From Verrucomicrobiota bacterium (lineage in GTDB: Bacteria; Verrucomicrobiota; Verrucomicrobiia; Chthoniobacterales; Xiphinematobacteraceae): a stretch of 61,543 nucleotides of DNA. Below, piece by piece: positions 37,822 through 46,501 of the stretch (within the stretch, counting starts at the first letter, position 1; the number at the start of each line of letters is the position of its first letter). The DNA lies in the NCBI GenBank assembly GCA_023269545.1, contig JAHFTB010000013.1:1-61543 (forward strand), written 5' to 3'. The position numbers and the translations under genes were made by a program. A model generated the notes under the pieces. That model had not been told where the DNA came from. It worked only from the letters and a program-made list of their open reading frames with translations, and searched no databases.

Positions 37822-38967
37822 ATGAACTCATCCATGGATAGGCGGAAAGAATTTCCCATAACCAAAGGTCAAATTTTTCTGGCACATGCGGCAGTAACCG
37901 CTCTTCCCGCCTGCGTGGCACAAGCTATGATCGACTATGCGCACGCCAGCTCTCTGAATCATCAGGAATTTGGAAGTGTGATTCCTCATCTGGCTCGCGT
38001 TCGGCAAGATTCCGCGACTTTAATTGGTGCACAGCCCGAAGAAATCGCCCTATTAGGTCCTACTGCCCTGGGTTTGAGCCTATTTGCCAATGGCATTGAC
38101 TGGAAGGAGGGTGACGAGATCCTCTGTTATCAAGACGACTATCCTTCCAATGTCTATCCTTGGACCAATCTGGTTCGACGAGGAGTCAAAATTCGCTTCC
38201 TTCGGCCTGAAGTTCCCGGAAAAATCACACCGGAGCTTGTCGCCTCCTCACTCACTTCAAACACCCGACTAGCCGCCCTTGCCTCCTGCAATTTTCTGAC
38301 AGGTTGGCGCATCGATATTGATGCGATCGGACGACTCCTTCGTCATCACGGGGTCCTATTTTCGCTGGACGCCATTCAAACTTTGGGAGCATTTCCGACC
38401 GAGGTCCGATATGTGGATTTTCTCAGCGCAGACGCACACAAATGGTTGTTAGGCCCTCTTGCTATCGGAATCGTTTTCGTCCGCAAAGAAAGATTTGAAG
38501 AATGTCACCCCACGCTTCTAGGGGCAGGGAACGTACATTCTCCCAATTACATTACCCAAGACACCATTTGTTTTGAGAACACCGCTCGACGATACGAGCC
38601 AGGAGTCCTCAATATGTCAGGCGTATATGGAATGGGCGCAAGTCTCCAAATGATCCTTTCACAAGGCATTCCAAGCATTTCCACAGCGATTTTGGAGGCA
38701 CGTGACTATTTGCAGAGCCTTTTGGAAGAAATGGAATTTGAATTTCTTTCTCCAAAAACCGATGCCTTGCGTTCCGGCATTCTCACCTGTCGCCACCCTC
38801 ACCTCTCCTCACCTGAGCTTTTCAAAGTATTGGAAGCTGCACATATTACCGCTTCCCTTCGCAATGACCGCTCGGGGGGATTTTGGCTACGATTTAGTCC
38901 CCATTTTTACAATACATGCCAGGAAATGGATCGAGTGGCGGAAATAATAAGAGACGCACTCATATGA
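37822..38967 (+). CDS. class V aminotransferase (cysteine desulfurase-like)
   Basis: A fold-type I PLP enzyme of about 381 residues. The lysine that binds PLP is in SADAHKWLLGP, preceded by the FSLDAIQTLGAFP strand whose Asp contacts the pyridine nitrogen. The C-terminal part carries RRYEPGVLNMSGVYGM, typical of the class V subgroup with isopenicillin N epimerase and cysteine desulfurase/selenocysteine lyase. I chose the start at 37822 (MNSSMDRRKEFP); a longer frame from 37789 adds only a low-complexity lead. No catalytic Cys loop of IscS/SufS is obvious, so desulfurase activity is uncertain. Confidence 0.8.
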   Translation: MNSSMDRRKEFPITKGQIFLAHAAVTALPACVAQAMIDYAHASSLNHQEFGSVIPHLARVRQDSATLIGAQPEEIALLGPTALGLSLFANGIDWKEGDEILCYQDDYPSNVYPWTNLVRRGVKIRFLRPEVPGKITPELVASSLTSNTRLAALASCNFLTGWRIDIDAIGRLLRHHGVLFSLDAIQTLGAFPTEVRYVDFLSADAHKWLLGPLAIGIVFVRKERFEECHPTLLGAGNVHSPNYITQDTICFENTARRYEPGVLNMSGVYGMGASLQMILSQGIPSISTAILEARDYLQSLLEEMEFEFLSPKTDALRSGILTCRHPHLSSPELFKVLEAAHITASLRNDRSGGFWLRFSPHFYNTCQEMDRVAEIIRDALI

Positions 38968-39031
38968 GTTCGTAACTGAGGGTTTGTAGAGCTTGAGACA
39001 CAGACTGTAAGAACTTTCTTTCTTGATCGCC

Positions 39032-39045
39032 AGATCGATCGATCT
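39032..39045. promoter_or_regulatory. palindromic candidate operator of the VapBC module
   Basis: A perfect 14-base palindrome (AGATCGATCGATCT) 14 bases before the antitoxin start. SpoVT/AbrB-type antitoxins bind palindromes in their own promoter, so this is the natural autoregulation site. The assignment is positional. Confidence 0.4.
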
Positions 39046-39058
39046 ATCGTAATACCGT

Positions 39059-39271
39059 ATGGAAACCGACATCGTCACTATTTCGCCAAAGTTTCAAGTA
39101 GTCATCCCAAAACGGATCCGTGAAGAAATGGGCTTATCCTCCGGAGAAAAAGCTATTGTCATGTCTTATCAGAACCGTATCGAAATCATTCTCATGCGGA
39201 ATATTCGTAAGCTACGGGGATCTCTTCAGGGAATAGATACCTCATTTGCTCGTGAAGAGGATCGCGTGTAA
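39059..39271 (+). CDS. vapB: SpoVT/AbrB-fold antitoxin (VapB type)
   Basis: A 70-residue protein with the swapped-hairpin DNA-binding fold: TISPKFQVVIPKRIREEMG at 8-26, then a Gly turn and a second strand (KAIVMSYQNRIEIIL). The C-terminal 25 residues (KLRGSLQGIDTSFAREEDRV) form the toxin-binding tail with the LRG and EEDR elements common in this family. The gene ends eight bases before the PIN-domain gene, a normal antitoxin-then-toxin order. It should bind the palindrome just upstream and repress the pair. Confidence 0.85.
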   Translation: METDIVTISPKFQVVIPKRIREEMGLSSGEKAIVMSYQNRIEIILMRNIRKLRGSLQGIDTSFAREEDRV

Positions 39272-39279
39272 AATGGAAC

Positions 39280-39663
39280 ATGAATTTAGTAGATTCCTCT
39301 GCGTGGCTCGCCTATTTGGCCGGAGAAAAAAATGCCGAATTTTTTGCAGAAACGATTGAAGATACTGAACTCCTCATCGTGCCTACAGTATGTTTGTACG
39401 AGGTTTTTAAGGTATTGTTGCGAGAGTATGGAGAAGAGATAGCACTTCAGACTACTGCAATGATGCAACAGGGTGAAGTCATTGGCCTCACAGCGGAGTT
39501 AGCATTTGAGGCCGCAGCAATTGGACACGAAGAAAAACTCCCTTTGGTGCATTCAATCATTTATACTATAGCAAGAAAAAATGATGCGGTGATATGGACA
39601 CAAGATGATCATTTTGCTGGAAAAGCTAATGTGCAATTTCAAGCTCAGTCAAAAAAAGCTTAG
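39280..39663 (+). CDS. vapC: PIN-domain toxin (VapC type) with altered active site
   Basis: A 127-residue PIN-domain ribonuclease family protein. Asp5 in the VDSSAWL start and Glu41 in CLYEVFK are the first two metal ligands; Asp109/Asp110 in IWTQDDHF provide the C-terminal acid. The third expected ligand, Asp in the usual ADSI motif, is replaced by His91 (PLVHSII). PIN domains need this quartet to hold Mg or Mn, so cleavage could be weak or lost. The toxin would otherwise cut RNA when free of its antitoxin. Everything else, including length, is typical. Confidence 0.85.
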   Translation: MNLVDSSAWLAYLAGEKNAEFFAETIEDTELLIVPTVCLYEVFKVLLREYGEEIALQTTAMMQQGEVIGLTAELAFEAAAIGHEEKLPLVHSIIYTIARKNDAVIWTQDDHFAGKANVQFQAQSKKA

Positions 39664-39727
39664 CAAGTTGATAGCGAATCCATCCAGGAACTTTTCAGAT
39701 CGGATCTTTGGGGATCCACTCAACCAC

Positions 39728-40564
39728 CTAACGCGTACCCCTTGCATTATTGCGATCCAGTAGGAAGAGATTTGCTCCACGGCTCTGTAGCACAAAAGTA
39801 TTGTTGTCACCATATTGAGCCCAGGGGCCGGTTGGCACATCCCGGAATTCCACGAACTTCCAATCGCAGTAATCCTTCCCTTTGAGGCCCAAATAATCGC
39901 GCACAGCAGGCGAGACATCGAGACCAGCACCTTGGTTCAGATTGGGGCGAGGATATTCGGGGCCAAACACATATTGATAGTGATCCGTCCGGAAAGGACC
40001 ACAATCTTCCCACTGAGCATAGCAGATACGATTTCCTCGGCGAATAGCAATCCAACGTCCTTTCAAGACTGATTTTCCTGGCTTTTCAAAGGCGGCCCGA
40101 AACCAAGGAATCACCTTGGAGGCCTCACGTTTAGTCCTTCCCCGAGTAATATCATTATAGGGAAGAGCCACGTAAAAAGGGTTTTGCCGAGGTGTGAATG
40201 CTTTGGGAATAAAGTTTCTTCTTCCCGCAGGGTCCGGAGTGTCCGATCCCCCATAGTTACGCGCCCACCTCGCATCCCATGAACTTTTATAGTTGGGCAC
40301 TGGATTATTAAATGTAGGCCTTTCGCCGACCCAGAAAACAGTGGTCATCACATTCCGTTTCCATGGATAATGCCTGAAGTCTCCGCGCATACCCGAGGTC
40401 ACCACCTGGGGCTCGATTTTTAGAAGCGCCATCTCACGCAACTTAATTGCGTATTGCTGAAAATCTGTGCTGGACGACATGGGGGTCTGGCCATGGGCAA
40501 TGTTCCCACCTGCAAGTAGGCACACCATCAGAGGAAAAAACAAAGGGTAGTAAAATTTTCTCAT
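39728..40564 (-). CDS. secreted protein with double-psi-barrel-like C-terminus
   Basis: A 278-residue exported protein. The start chosen (MRKFYYPLFFPLMVCLLAGG) gives a clear signal peptide ending near AHGQ; a longer frame to 40597 adds eleven residues before it. The mature part contains PFYVALPYND, WIAIRRGNRICYAQWEDCGP and GAGLDVSPAVRDYLGL. The CGPF...GLDVS..V.DYLGL pattern resembles the double-psi beta-barrel of RlpA/expansin-like proteins, where an Asp acts on glycans. I infer a cell-wall-related or exported structural role; the family is not certain. Confidence 0.55.
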   Translation of the reverse strand: MRKFYYPLFFPLMVCLLAGGNIAHGQTPMSSSTDFQQYAIKLREMALLKIEPQVVTSGMRGDFRHYPWKRNVMTTVFWVGERPTFNNPVPNYKSSWDARWARNYGGSDTPDPAGRRNFIPKAFTPRQNPFYVALPYNDITRGRTKREASKVIPWFRAAFEKPGKSVLKGRWIAIRRGNRICYAQWEDCGPFRTDHYQYVFGPEYPRPNLNQGAGLDVSPAVRDYLGLKGKDYCDWKFVEFRDVPTGPWAQYGDNNTFVLQSRGANLFLLDRNNARGTR

Positions 40565-40695
40565 TATTTCTAAAGAGAGAAGAGCAATTGCTGCCATAAT
40601 AACAGGGCATCTACTCTACGTGGAATTGCCTCAAGGGACTCAGGAACGCTACCTGTGCCTTCTTCAGAAGACAACACCTGCCGATAAAATTTTCT

Positions 40696-42285
40696 TTAAG
40701 GTGGATTTCTCTTCATATCCGTATCGTTCAGATAATTAGAATCGTTTTTTTCAGGAAAATCCAGGGTATAGTGCAAACCTCGACTTTCTTTACGTTTCAT
40801 AGCACATTTCACAATGATAGAAGCGACCGCAACCAGGTTGCGAAGTTCTAGTAAATCGGTGGAAAGTCGGAAGGTCCGATAAAATTCTTGAATCTCAGCT
40901 TGCAAAGTCCCTATGCGAGTATCTGCCTGTCGGAGACGTGGATCATTTCGTACAATTCCCACGTAATCCCACATTATGCGGCGAATTTCGTCCCAATTAT
41001 GATAAATTATGACCATCTCCTTCACCATCCGCACTTCGGATCGCCAGTCGGGCAAATCGAATTTTTGGCGAGATTGGCACCGCTCCGTAGTTTTTTCAAA
41101 GCAAAGATGAGCCATTACAACGGCTTCCAGGAGGGAATTGCTTGCCAAGCGGTTGGCACCATGAAGGCCTGTACAGGCAACTTCTCCCACAGCGTAGAGT
41201 CCCTGTAGAGTAGTCTCTCCGTTGAGACCGGTTTTTACTCCGCCACACTGGTAATGTGCGGCGGGAACTACAGGAATAGGGTGTCGGGTGAGATCAAATC
41301 CATATTTTAAACAAGTTTCGTAAATTTTTGGAAATCGGTGGCGGATAAACTGCTCGGATTTATGAGTCATATCAAGATACACGCACTTGCTACCGTGCTG
41401 TTTCATTTCAGCATCAATCGCTCGTGCAACAATATCACGAGGTGCCAATTCCGCCAACGGATGATACTTTTCCATGAATCGACATCCATGGGCATCCGTA
41501 AGGATCGCCCCCTCCCCACGAACTGCTTCGCTGATAAGAAAAGACTTGGCCGAGGGGTGATAAAGGCAAGTCGGATGAAACTGCATGAATTCCATATTGG
41601 AAACCATGGCGCCGGCACGCCAGGCCATCGCCACTCCATCTCCTGTGGCAACGTCTGGGTTAGTCGTATATAGGTAAACCTTTCCACAACCTCCGGTCGC
41701 TAGCAAGGTGGTATCACTACGAAGAGCTTCGACGATCCCCGTCCGTTCGTTGAGAACATACACGCCGATACAGGTGTTGGCTGGAGCGTAACCGAGCTGA
41801 TCTGTAGTGATCAAATCCACAGCCATATGGTCTTCCAAGAGTTCGATTTGGGGGTGTGCAGCCGCATGCCGCAAAAGCGCCCGCTGGATTGCAAGACCTG
41901 TAAAATCTTGAACATGCAAAATGCGGCGCTTGGTGTGTCCTCCTTCCCTAGCTAAATCTAACCCATTATTACCATCCCCCCGTTGGTCGAATTGCACCCC
42001 GATTTGGATTAACTCAGAAATACGAGCGGGACCTTGGGCCACCACTTGCCTCACCACCGATTCCTTGCAGAGGCCCGCTCCTGCAATCAGTGTATCTCGG
42101 ATGTGAAGTTCAAAAGAATCCTCCTTACTGCTCACGCAGGCGATTCCTCCTTGAGCGCCAGCTGTATTGGATTCCTCTCGTCCTCGTTTGGTAATCACCA
42201 CGACACGGCCCTTGGAGGCGGCTTTCAGAGCAAACGTCAAACCTGCAATCCCACTTCCAATGACGATAAAATCAACTTCTCTCAT
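40696..42285 (-). CDS. nadB: L-aspartate oxidase
   Basis: The FAD enzyme that oxidises L-aspartate to iminoaspartate, the first step of de novo NAD synthesis. The 529-residue protein has the dinucleotide-binding start VIGSGIAGLTFALKAA at 7-22, AGAQGGIACV at about 42-51, the active-site region EFMQFHPTCLYHP, EAVRGEGAIL, and the PVVPAAHYQCGGVKTGLNG stretch with the catalytic His/Arg, then LHGANRLASNSLLEA. The C-terminal domain is of the succinate dehydrogenase/NadB type. No nadA or nadC is next to it. It is nine bases from panC on the same strand, so probably co-transcribed. Confidence 0.95.
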   Translation of the reverse strand: MREVDFIVIGSGIAGLTFALKAASKGRVVVITKRGREESNTAGAQGGIACVSSKEDSFELHIRDTLIAGAGLCKESVVRQVVAQGPARISELIQIGVQFDQRGDGNNGLDLAREGGHTKRRILHVQDFTGLAIQRALLRHAAAHPQIELLEDHMAVDLITTDQLGYAPANTCIGVYVLNERTGIVEALRSDTTLLATGGCGKVYLYTTNPDVATGDGVAMAWRAGAMVSNMEFMQFHPTCLYHPSAKSFLISEAVRGEGAILTDAHGCRFMEKYHPLAELAPRDIVARAIDAEMKQHGSKCVYLDMTHKSEQFIRHRFPKIYETCLKYGFDLTRHPIPVVPAAHYQCGGVKTGLNGETTLQGLYAVGEVACTGLHGANRLASNSLLEAVVMAHLCFEKTTERCQSRQKFDLPDWRSEVRMVKEMVIIYHNWDEIRRIMWDYVGIVRNDPRLRQADTRIGTLQAEIQEFYRTFRLSTDLLELRNLVAVASIIVKCAMKRKESRGLHYTLDFPEKNDSNYLNDTDMKRNPP

Positions 42286-42294
42286 CCTGGCAAT

Positions 42295-43173
42295 TCAAGC
42301 TTGGGAACAATTCGCAGCTTTTTTTAGACTATTGGGTCTATGCTGCGGAATTCGGATGTTATCAATGAGCCGTACTTCGCCTAAAAATACCGCAACCGCA
42401 ATCACAGTGGATTGGAGCCAATGAGTGGCAGATTCCGGAGAAATCGCAGGCACACATTCGACATAATCCATACGGACACCGGGAATCAATTCGAGATCCC
42501 TCCTTAACTTCTTCAATACCTGGTGAGGAGAACCCGTATTTGCCTTAGCACGAAGCAATGCCTGATAGATTGCCGGGGCTACCTTGCGAGCTTCGGGACT
42601 CAATCGAATATTGCGAGAACTCATAGCCAGGCCATCCTTCTCCCGCATGGTAGGATGTTCGATGATTCGGATAGGAAAATTGAGATCGCGCACCATCCGC
42701 CGAACGATCGCTAGCTGCTGATAATCCTTGGCTCCAAAAACCGCTGCATCGGGAGCAAAGAGATTGAATAACTTTGCCACCACAGTACACATCCCACGAA
42801 AGTGCCCGGCACGCGATGCGCCACAGAGACCACGCGAAAGAACCTCTTCCTCTACAAAAACCGAGCAATCCTCATAGTACATTTCCTTGGCCGACGGCTG
42901 AAACAGAATATCTACTCCCAATTCCCTACAGAGACGTCGGTCCGCGACTTCTAACCGAGGATAAAGCGCCAAGTCCTTACTCGAATTAAATTGAATCGGA
43001 TTGATGAAAATAGACGCCGCTACCGTACCCTCCTCACCCGCAATTTGTCGCGCCCTGCGAATCAGCGCGGCATGTCCCACATGCAATGCACCCATTGTGG
43101 GAACTAACACCAACGGACGGACTGCTTTGCCACATTCGGTACGTAACGCGGAAATTTTCTTGAGAGTTCTCAC
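42295..43173 (-). CDS. panC: pantothenate synthetase
   Basis: Joins pantoate and beta-alanine with ATP to give pantothenate, in coenzyme A synthesis. The 292-residue protein has the nucleotidyl-transferase motif HVGH at 31-34 within VPTMGALHVGHAALI, the FINPIQFNSSKDLALYPR segment, GKxYQQLAIVRRMV-like residues at about 155-170 and the second ATP motif AMSSRNIRLSPE (KMSKS-like). It is followed by nadB and preceded by secG in the same direction. The N-terminus starts at MRTLKKISALR with a short spacer. Confidence 0.95.
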   Translation of the reverse strand: MRTLKKISALRTECGKAVRPLVLVPTMGALHVGHAALIRRARQIAGEEGTVAASIFINPIQFNSSKDLALYPRLEVADRRLCRELGVDILFQPSAKEMYYEDCSVFVEEEVLSRGLCGASRAGHFRGMCTVVAKLFNLFAPDAAVFGAKDYQQLAIVRRMVRDLNFPIRIIEHPTMREKDGLAMSSRNIRLSPEARKVAPAIYQALLRAKANTGSPHQVLKKLRRDLELIPGVRMDYVECVPAISPESATHWLQSTVIAVAVFLGEVRLIDNIRIPQHRPNSLKKAANCSQA

Positions 43174-43204
43174 AGACCTTAAGCCTATTTTTTCAATGGG
43201 TACA

Positions 43205-43615
43205 TCAAGGTGTGTTTTGCGGAGAACTCACTGGAGACGCAAGGCGCCCCGGCGTAGGCTCTTGAGATGCGGGCGATGAAACTCCTGAAGGCGAAAAAGC
43301 AGGAGTGGCAGAAGGAACTTTCAATGGGTTGGAAAGTGCCTCCACTTCCTTTTGAATAGAGGAGCGCCCGGTGGATGCTTTTGCATAAACGATGGCAAGC
43401 AACAATGTCAGCGCAAAAAATATCGCTCCTAGGTACGTAGTAAATTTAGCCAGCACATGGGAAGTTTGCGCACCAAAAATATTCTCCGTCATGCCTCCCC
43501 CGAAGGCAGCTCCCAGCCCCTCGCTGCGCGGTCTCTGCATCAAGACCACAATTACGAGCAATACACACACCCCCACATGAAGGGTCAATAGAAGCGGCAA
43601 TAACACCCCAATCAT
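43205..43615 (-). CDS. secG: protein translocase subunit SecG
   Basis: A 136-residue SecG. The first helix (residues 3-24) is followed by the conserved cytosolic LMQRPRSEGLGAAFGGG loop and a second helix from about 58 to 79 (LGAIFFALTLLLAIVYA). SecG assists the SecYE channel by changing topology during export. A Ser/Pro/Ala-rich C-terminal tail of about 55 residues has no recognised role and is common in SecG of this type of bacteria. It is the first gene of the secG-panC-nadB row. Confidence 0.93.
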   Translation of the reverse strand: MIGVLLPLLLTLHVGVCVLLVIVVLMQRPRSEGLGAAFGGGMTENIFGAQTSHVLAKFTTYLGAIFFALTLLLAIVYAKASTGRSSIQKEVEALSNPLKVPSATPAFSPSGVSSPASQEPTPGRLASPVSSPQNTP

Positions 43616-43804
43616 ATCAATTGCTTAGAAATAACGTCTCTTGATGCGGCAAACTCACAATAATGTAAAGGAACAAAGGAGAGTTCGTAGTTGAGGGGTC
43701 GAGTCGCCTCAGCCTTTTTTAAGCCTGAAAGTTCTATCATTTATAGCAAGCTTGACCCCGTTCGAATGGGATGGAACAAATAGAGGTTCAACTTCTCCTG
43801 ACAA

Positions 43805-44230
43805 GTGGATCTTAAGGAAATACGTGCACTGATTGATTTAATGAAAAAAAATGGCATCGCCGTTTTTAAACTGGAACGCGAAAATTTTCGCATCACTTTA
43901 AAAACCGCGGAAGCCAGCTCCCCCCAAATTGCCACTCTTGCTCCTCCTTCCCTTCCCCCTGCTTCAGTTTCTTCCATTGAAAACGGCGACGAAGGAAGCA
44001 AGGAAATCGTCTCTCCTATGGTAGGAACTTTCTATGCCGCCTCTTCCCCGGAAGCTGCTCCTTTCGTGGAGGTCGGTAAGTCCATCACCCCGGAAACCGT
44101 GGTTTGCATCGTAGAAGCGATGAAAGTCATGAATGAAATTAAGGCTGAAATTTCAGGAACCATTACGGAAATCGTTGCCCAAAATGGGAAGCCAGTTCAA
44201 TTTGGCCAAACTCTCTTTCGGGTCAAATAG
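43805..44230 (+). CDS. accB: biotin carboxyl carrier protein of acetyl-CoA carboxylase
   Basis: BCCP carries biotin between carboxylase and transferase in fatty-acid synthesis. The 141-residue protein has an N-terminal helical domain (MDLKEIRALIDLMKKNG), a Pro/Ala/Ser-rich linker at about 35-65, and the biotinyl domain with the EAMKVMNEI motif, whose Lys107 receives biotin. GTG at 43805 is the chosen start because it gives the conserved DLKEIRALIDLM opening; no in-frame ATG lies between it and that motif. It ends just before accC, so the two are one operon. Confidence 0.93.
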   Translation: MDLKEIRALIDLMKKNGIAVFKLERENFRITLKTAEASSPQIATLAPPSLPPASVSSIENGDEGSKEIVSPMVGTFYAASSPEAAPFVEVGKSITPETVVCIVEAMKVMNEIKAEISGTITEIVAQNGKPVQFGQTLFRVK

Positions 44231-44233
44231 TTG

Positions 44234-45592
44234 ATGTTTAAAAAAGTCCTCATTGCTAACCGGGGCGAAATCGCTCTCCGTATTATTCGCGCTTGTAAGG
44301 AACTAGGCGTCCAGACGGTGGCAATCTATTCCGAGCCGGATCTTGAGTCCCTTCACGTTCAGCTTGCGGATGAAGCTGTGTGCATTGGCTCGGCCGCCAG
44401 TTTGCAAAGCTACCTAAAAATCGATCGCATCATTAGCGCAGCGGAAATTACCGATGTGGATGCCATCCATCCGGGTTATGGATTCCTCGCTGAAAATGCA
44501 CATTTTGCAGAAGTCTGTGCCAGTTGTAATATCACATTTATCGGTCCTTCTCCTCACGCTATCCGCTTAATGGGGGATAAAAATACCGCAAAAGCATGCG
44601 CTCGCAAAGCAGGCGTCCCCGTATGTCCTGGTAGCGAAAATACCGTCGCCTCAGAAACGGAAGCCTTAAAAATTGCTCACTCCATCGGTTATCCAGTGAT
44701 GATCAAAGCCACCGCTGGCGGTGGGGGACGCGGCATGCGAATAGCGCATAACGAAAATAGCTTCGTCCAAGGCTTTCACAGTGCTCGCATGGAAGCGGAA
44801 AAAGCTTTCGGAAATTCCGCTGTTTACATTGAAAAATTTATCCTGAATCCCCACCACATCGAAATTCAGGTATTCGGCGATAACCATGGCAAACTCGTTC
44901 ACCTTGGAGAACGGGATTGCTCCATTCAGCGCCGCAATCAAAAGATTATTGAAGAATGCCCCTCTCCTTTGATGACAGAAGATCTGCGACACCGCATGGG
45001 CAAAGCCTCAATCAAATTGGCGAAATCCGTCGGTTATACTAACGCAGGCACCATTGAATATTTGGTAGATGATGATCTAAATTTTTACTTCATGGAGATG
45101 AATACTCGTATTCAAGTCGAGCATCCCATCACGGAAGAGGTATACGGATGTGATCTGGTAAAACAGCAGATCCAAGTTGCTGCGGGAGAACATCTGAGTC
45201 ACTATGTAGTCAATGCCACTCCACGTCATCATGCTATCGAGTGCCGCATTAATGCCGAGGACCCCTTAAAAAATTTCCAACCCTGTCCAGGCAATATCGA
45301 ACTTTATTATGCTCCTGGCGGACGCGGGGTACGCATCGATTCCCATGCCTACGCAGGCTATCCCATTCCGCCTGATTACGATTCTATGATTGCCAAGCTT
45401 ATCGTCACTGCATCTTCTCGAGATGCTGCCATCAGCCGCATGAGCCGAGCCTTAAGTGAATACATGATCACAGGAATCCGTACCACTATTCCCTTTCAAC
45501 AAGCTATCTTGAAAAATGCCGATTTCCGCCGAGGAAAATATGACACCGGATTTGTTGAAAAAATGCTACGCGAGGGAACCCATTCCATCTGA
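44234..45592 (+). CDS. accC: biotin carboxylase subunit of acetyl-CoA carboxylase
   Basis: An ATP-grasp enzyme that carboxylates BCCP biotin. ATG at 44234 gives the family opening [20 protein letters not shown] (452 residues). Motifs: [24 protein letters not shown] (Gly-rich ATP loop), [32 protein letters not shown], and the [14 protein letters not shown] active-site strand. The stop TGA lies inside the tRNA-Thr remnant that follows, so the last few residues may have been set by a recombination event. The length is normal, and no catalytic element is lost. Confidence 0.95.
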   Translation: MFKKVLIANRGEIALRIIRACKELGVQTVAIYSEPDLESLHVQLADEAVCIGSAASLQSYLKIDRIISAAEITDVDAIHPGYGFLAENAHFAEVCASCNITFIGPSPHAIRLMGDKNTAKACARKAGVPVCPGSENTVASETEALKIAHSIGYPVMIKATAGGGGRGMRIAHNENSFVQGFHSARMEAEKAFGNSAVYIEKFILNPHHIEIQVFGDNHGKLVHLGERDCSIQRRNQKIIEECPSPLMTEDLRHRMGKASIKLAKSVGYTNAGTIEYLVDDDLNFYFMEMNTRIQVEHPITEEVYGCDLVKQQIQVAAGEHLSHYVVNATPRHHAIECRINAEDPLKNFQPCPGNIELYYAPGGRGVRIDSHAYAGYPIPPDYDSMIAKLIVTASSRDAAISRMSRALSEYMITGIRTTIPFQQAILKNADFRRGKYDTGFVEKMLREGTHSI

Positions 45593-45634
45593 TTTGTAAT
45601 CAGCAGGTCGTCGGTTCGAATCCGACTGCCGGCT
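45589..45634 (+). pseudogene. tRNA-Thr(UGU) 3' half
   Basis: Starting within the anticodon stem the sequence reads CTGATTTGTAATCAG (anticodon TGT, Thr), then GTCGGTTCGAATCCGAC as a complete T arm, then TGCCGGC as the 3' acceptor strand. The 5' half (acceptor, D arm) is absent: the upstream bases are accC coding sequence. It is therefore half a tRNA gene, as left at an integration or deletion junction; it is not a functional tRNA. CCA is not encoded. Confidence 0.9.
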
Positions 45635-45847
45635 CTCTCTTTTTACTCTGGAAATGAGAGCCTTCGAGAACTTTCTGGTAATTGCACACAAATTTCAGTG
45701 ACAAATAAGTGACAGAATTTTAACTGCTTCCATCTGAGCCCGAGAGGTTTTGATCGAGCATCCATAGCCCAGTTTTTTAGCCTGCTTGCCAACAAATTTG
45801 AGGCAGTCTTTTCGTGAAACGAGCCTCGTGGGCAGGCAAATTCTGCT

Positions 45848-46021
45848 CTAACGTCCCTTAAAACTCTGCCGTCGAGTATACTCGGCACGGTAACGAGTGG
45901 CCACCTTACGTAGATAGGCAATACGCTCAGCGGATGTCATAGCATCAAGTTTTCGACTGGTAGCTTCGCGCCATTTTCGAGACTCCTCGACGGCATCAAA
46001 TGTTTTTATCTTGGTTGCCAT
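45848..46021 (-). CDS. small partner protein of PIN relic, antitoxin candidate
   Basis: A 57-residue charged, mostly helical protein (MATKIKTFDAVEESRKWREA, rich in Arg, Lys and Glu, with a Tyr-rich C-terminus). It lies directly behind the PIN-domain relic, overlapping its 3' end by 26 bases. The MxTxKTFDAVEExRKWRE opening resembles short partner proteins encoded after PIN toxins in cyanobacteria and Verrucomicrobia. The frame remains open after its TAG for a further 48 codons, which is probably chance. Antitoxin function is inferred from size and position. Confidence 0.55.
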   Translation of the reverse strand: MATKIKTFDAVEESRKWREATSRKLDAMTSAERIAYLRKVATRYRAEYTRRQSFKGR

Positions 46022-46270
46022 AGATCAGTTCCAATGGATTGACTATACGGATTGATGGATAGCCTTGCAAAAGATTTACCGCATTGAATCCGATTTCGCG
46101 TTGGCGGTTTACCAAATGCCGAAAATTCCAGCTGACGAGATAATCCAACTTGGCAATCGTACAGGTAGCAACATGCCAGGCATTCTCGGTATATTTTGGG
46201 GTGAGAACCATGCATCATCGTGAAAACCGCCTATGACGGAAGTATCCAGATAAAGACTAAAAATTCGCAC
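45996..46270 (-). pseudogene. PIN-domain toxin relic with internal deletion
   Basis: From the GTG at 46270 the frame reads LYLDTSVIGGFHDDAW, the standard N-terminal PIN motif with catalytic Asp. The C-terminal part appears in another frame from 46211, with LTPKYTENAWHVATCTIAKL followed by DYLVSWNFRHLVN and a NAVNLLQGYPSIRIVNP end. In family members about 80-90 residues lie between these halves, so a deletion that also shifts the frame has joined them. The protein cannot be made intact. Confidence 0.75.
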
Positions 46271-46501
46271 GTTTTCAAAATAGGGATTTACGAATCAAAA
46301 GCGAGCCACGTTTTCTGTTGACTCAGATCTACCTCAGCACTCTCCCCATTGATAAAAACTGATACGCCTAGCTCAATTCGCCTCCCCCTACAGCATTTTT
46401 TCGAACCCTTGATAGAGGTTTATTAGATCCGCCCGATTGGTTGCGCAAGTTACAAACTGTGAATAAAATCTATGAACTTCAAGGCAAAGACTCATTACCG
46501 T
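46271..46501. other. spacer in decayed region
   Basis: A 231-base stretch between the toxin relic (minus) and the 3' end of the triple helix-turn-helix gene (minus). Nothing recognisable is seen in it on either strand. Confidence 0.4.

Noticed and set aside
45643-45921. 92-codon minus-strand frame after the half tRNA
   Set aside because: It lies across the 57-codon partner gene in another frame, and the coding signal belongs to the partner.
46006-46218. 70-codon minus-strand frame overlapping the PIN relic
   Set aside because: It is a shifted shadow of the C-terminal half of the PIN relic.
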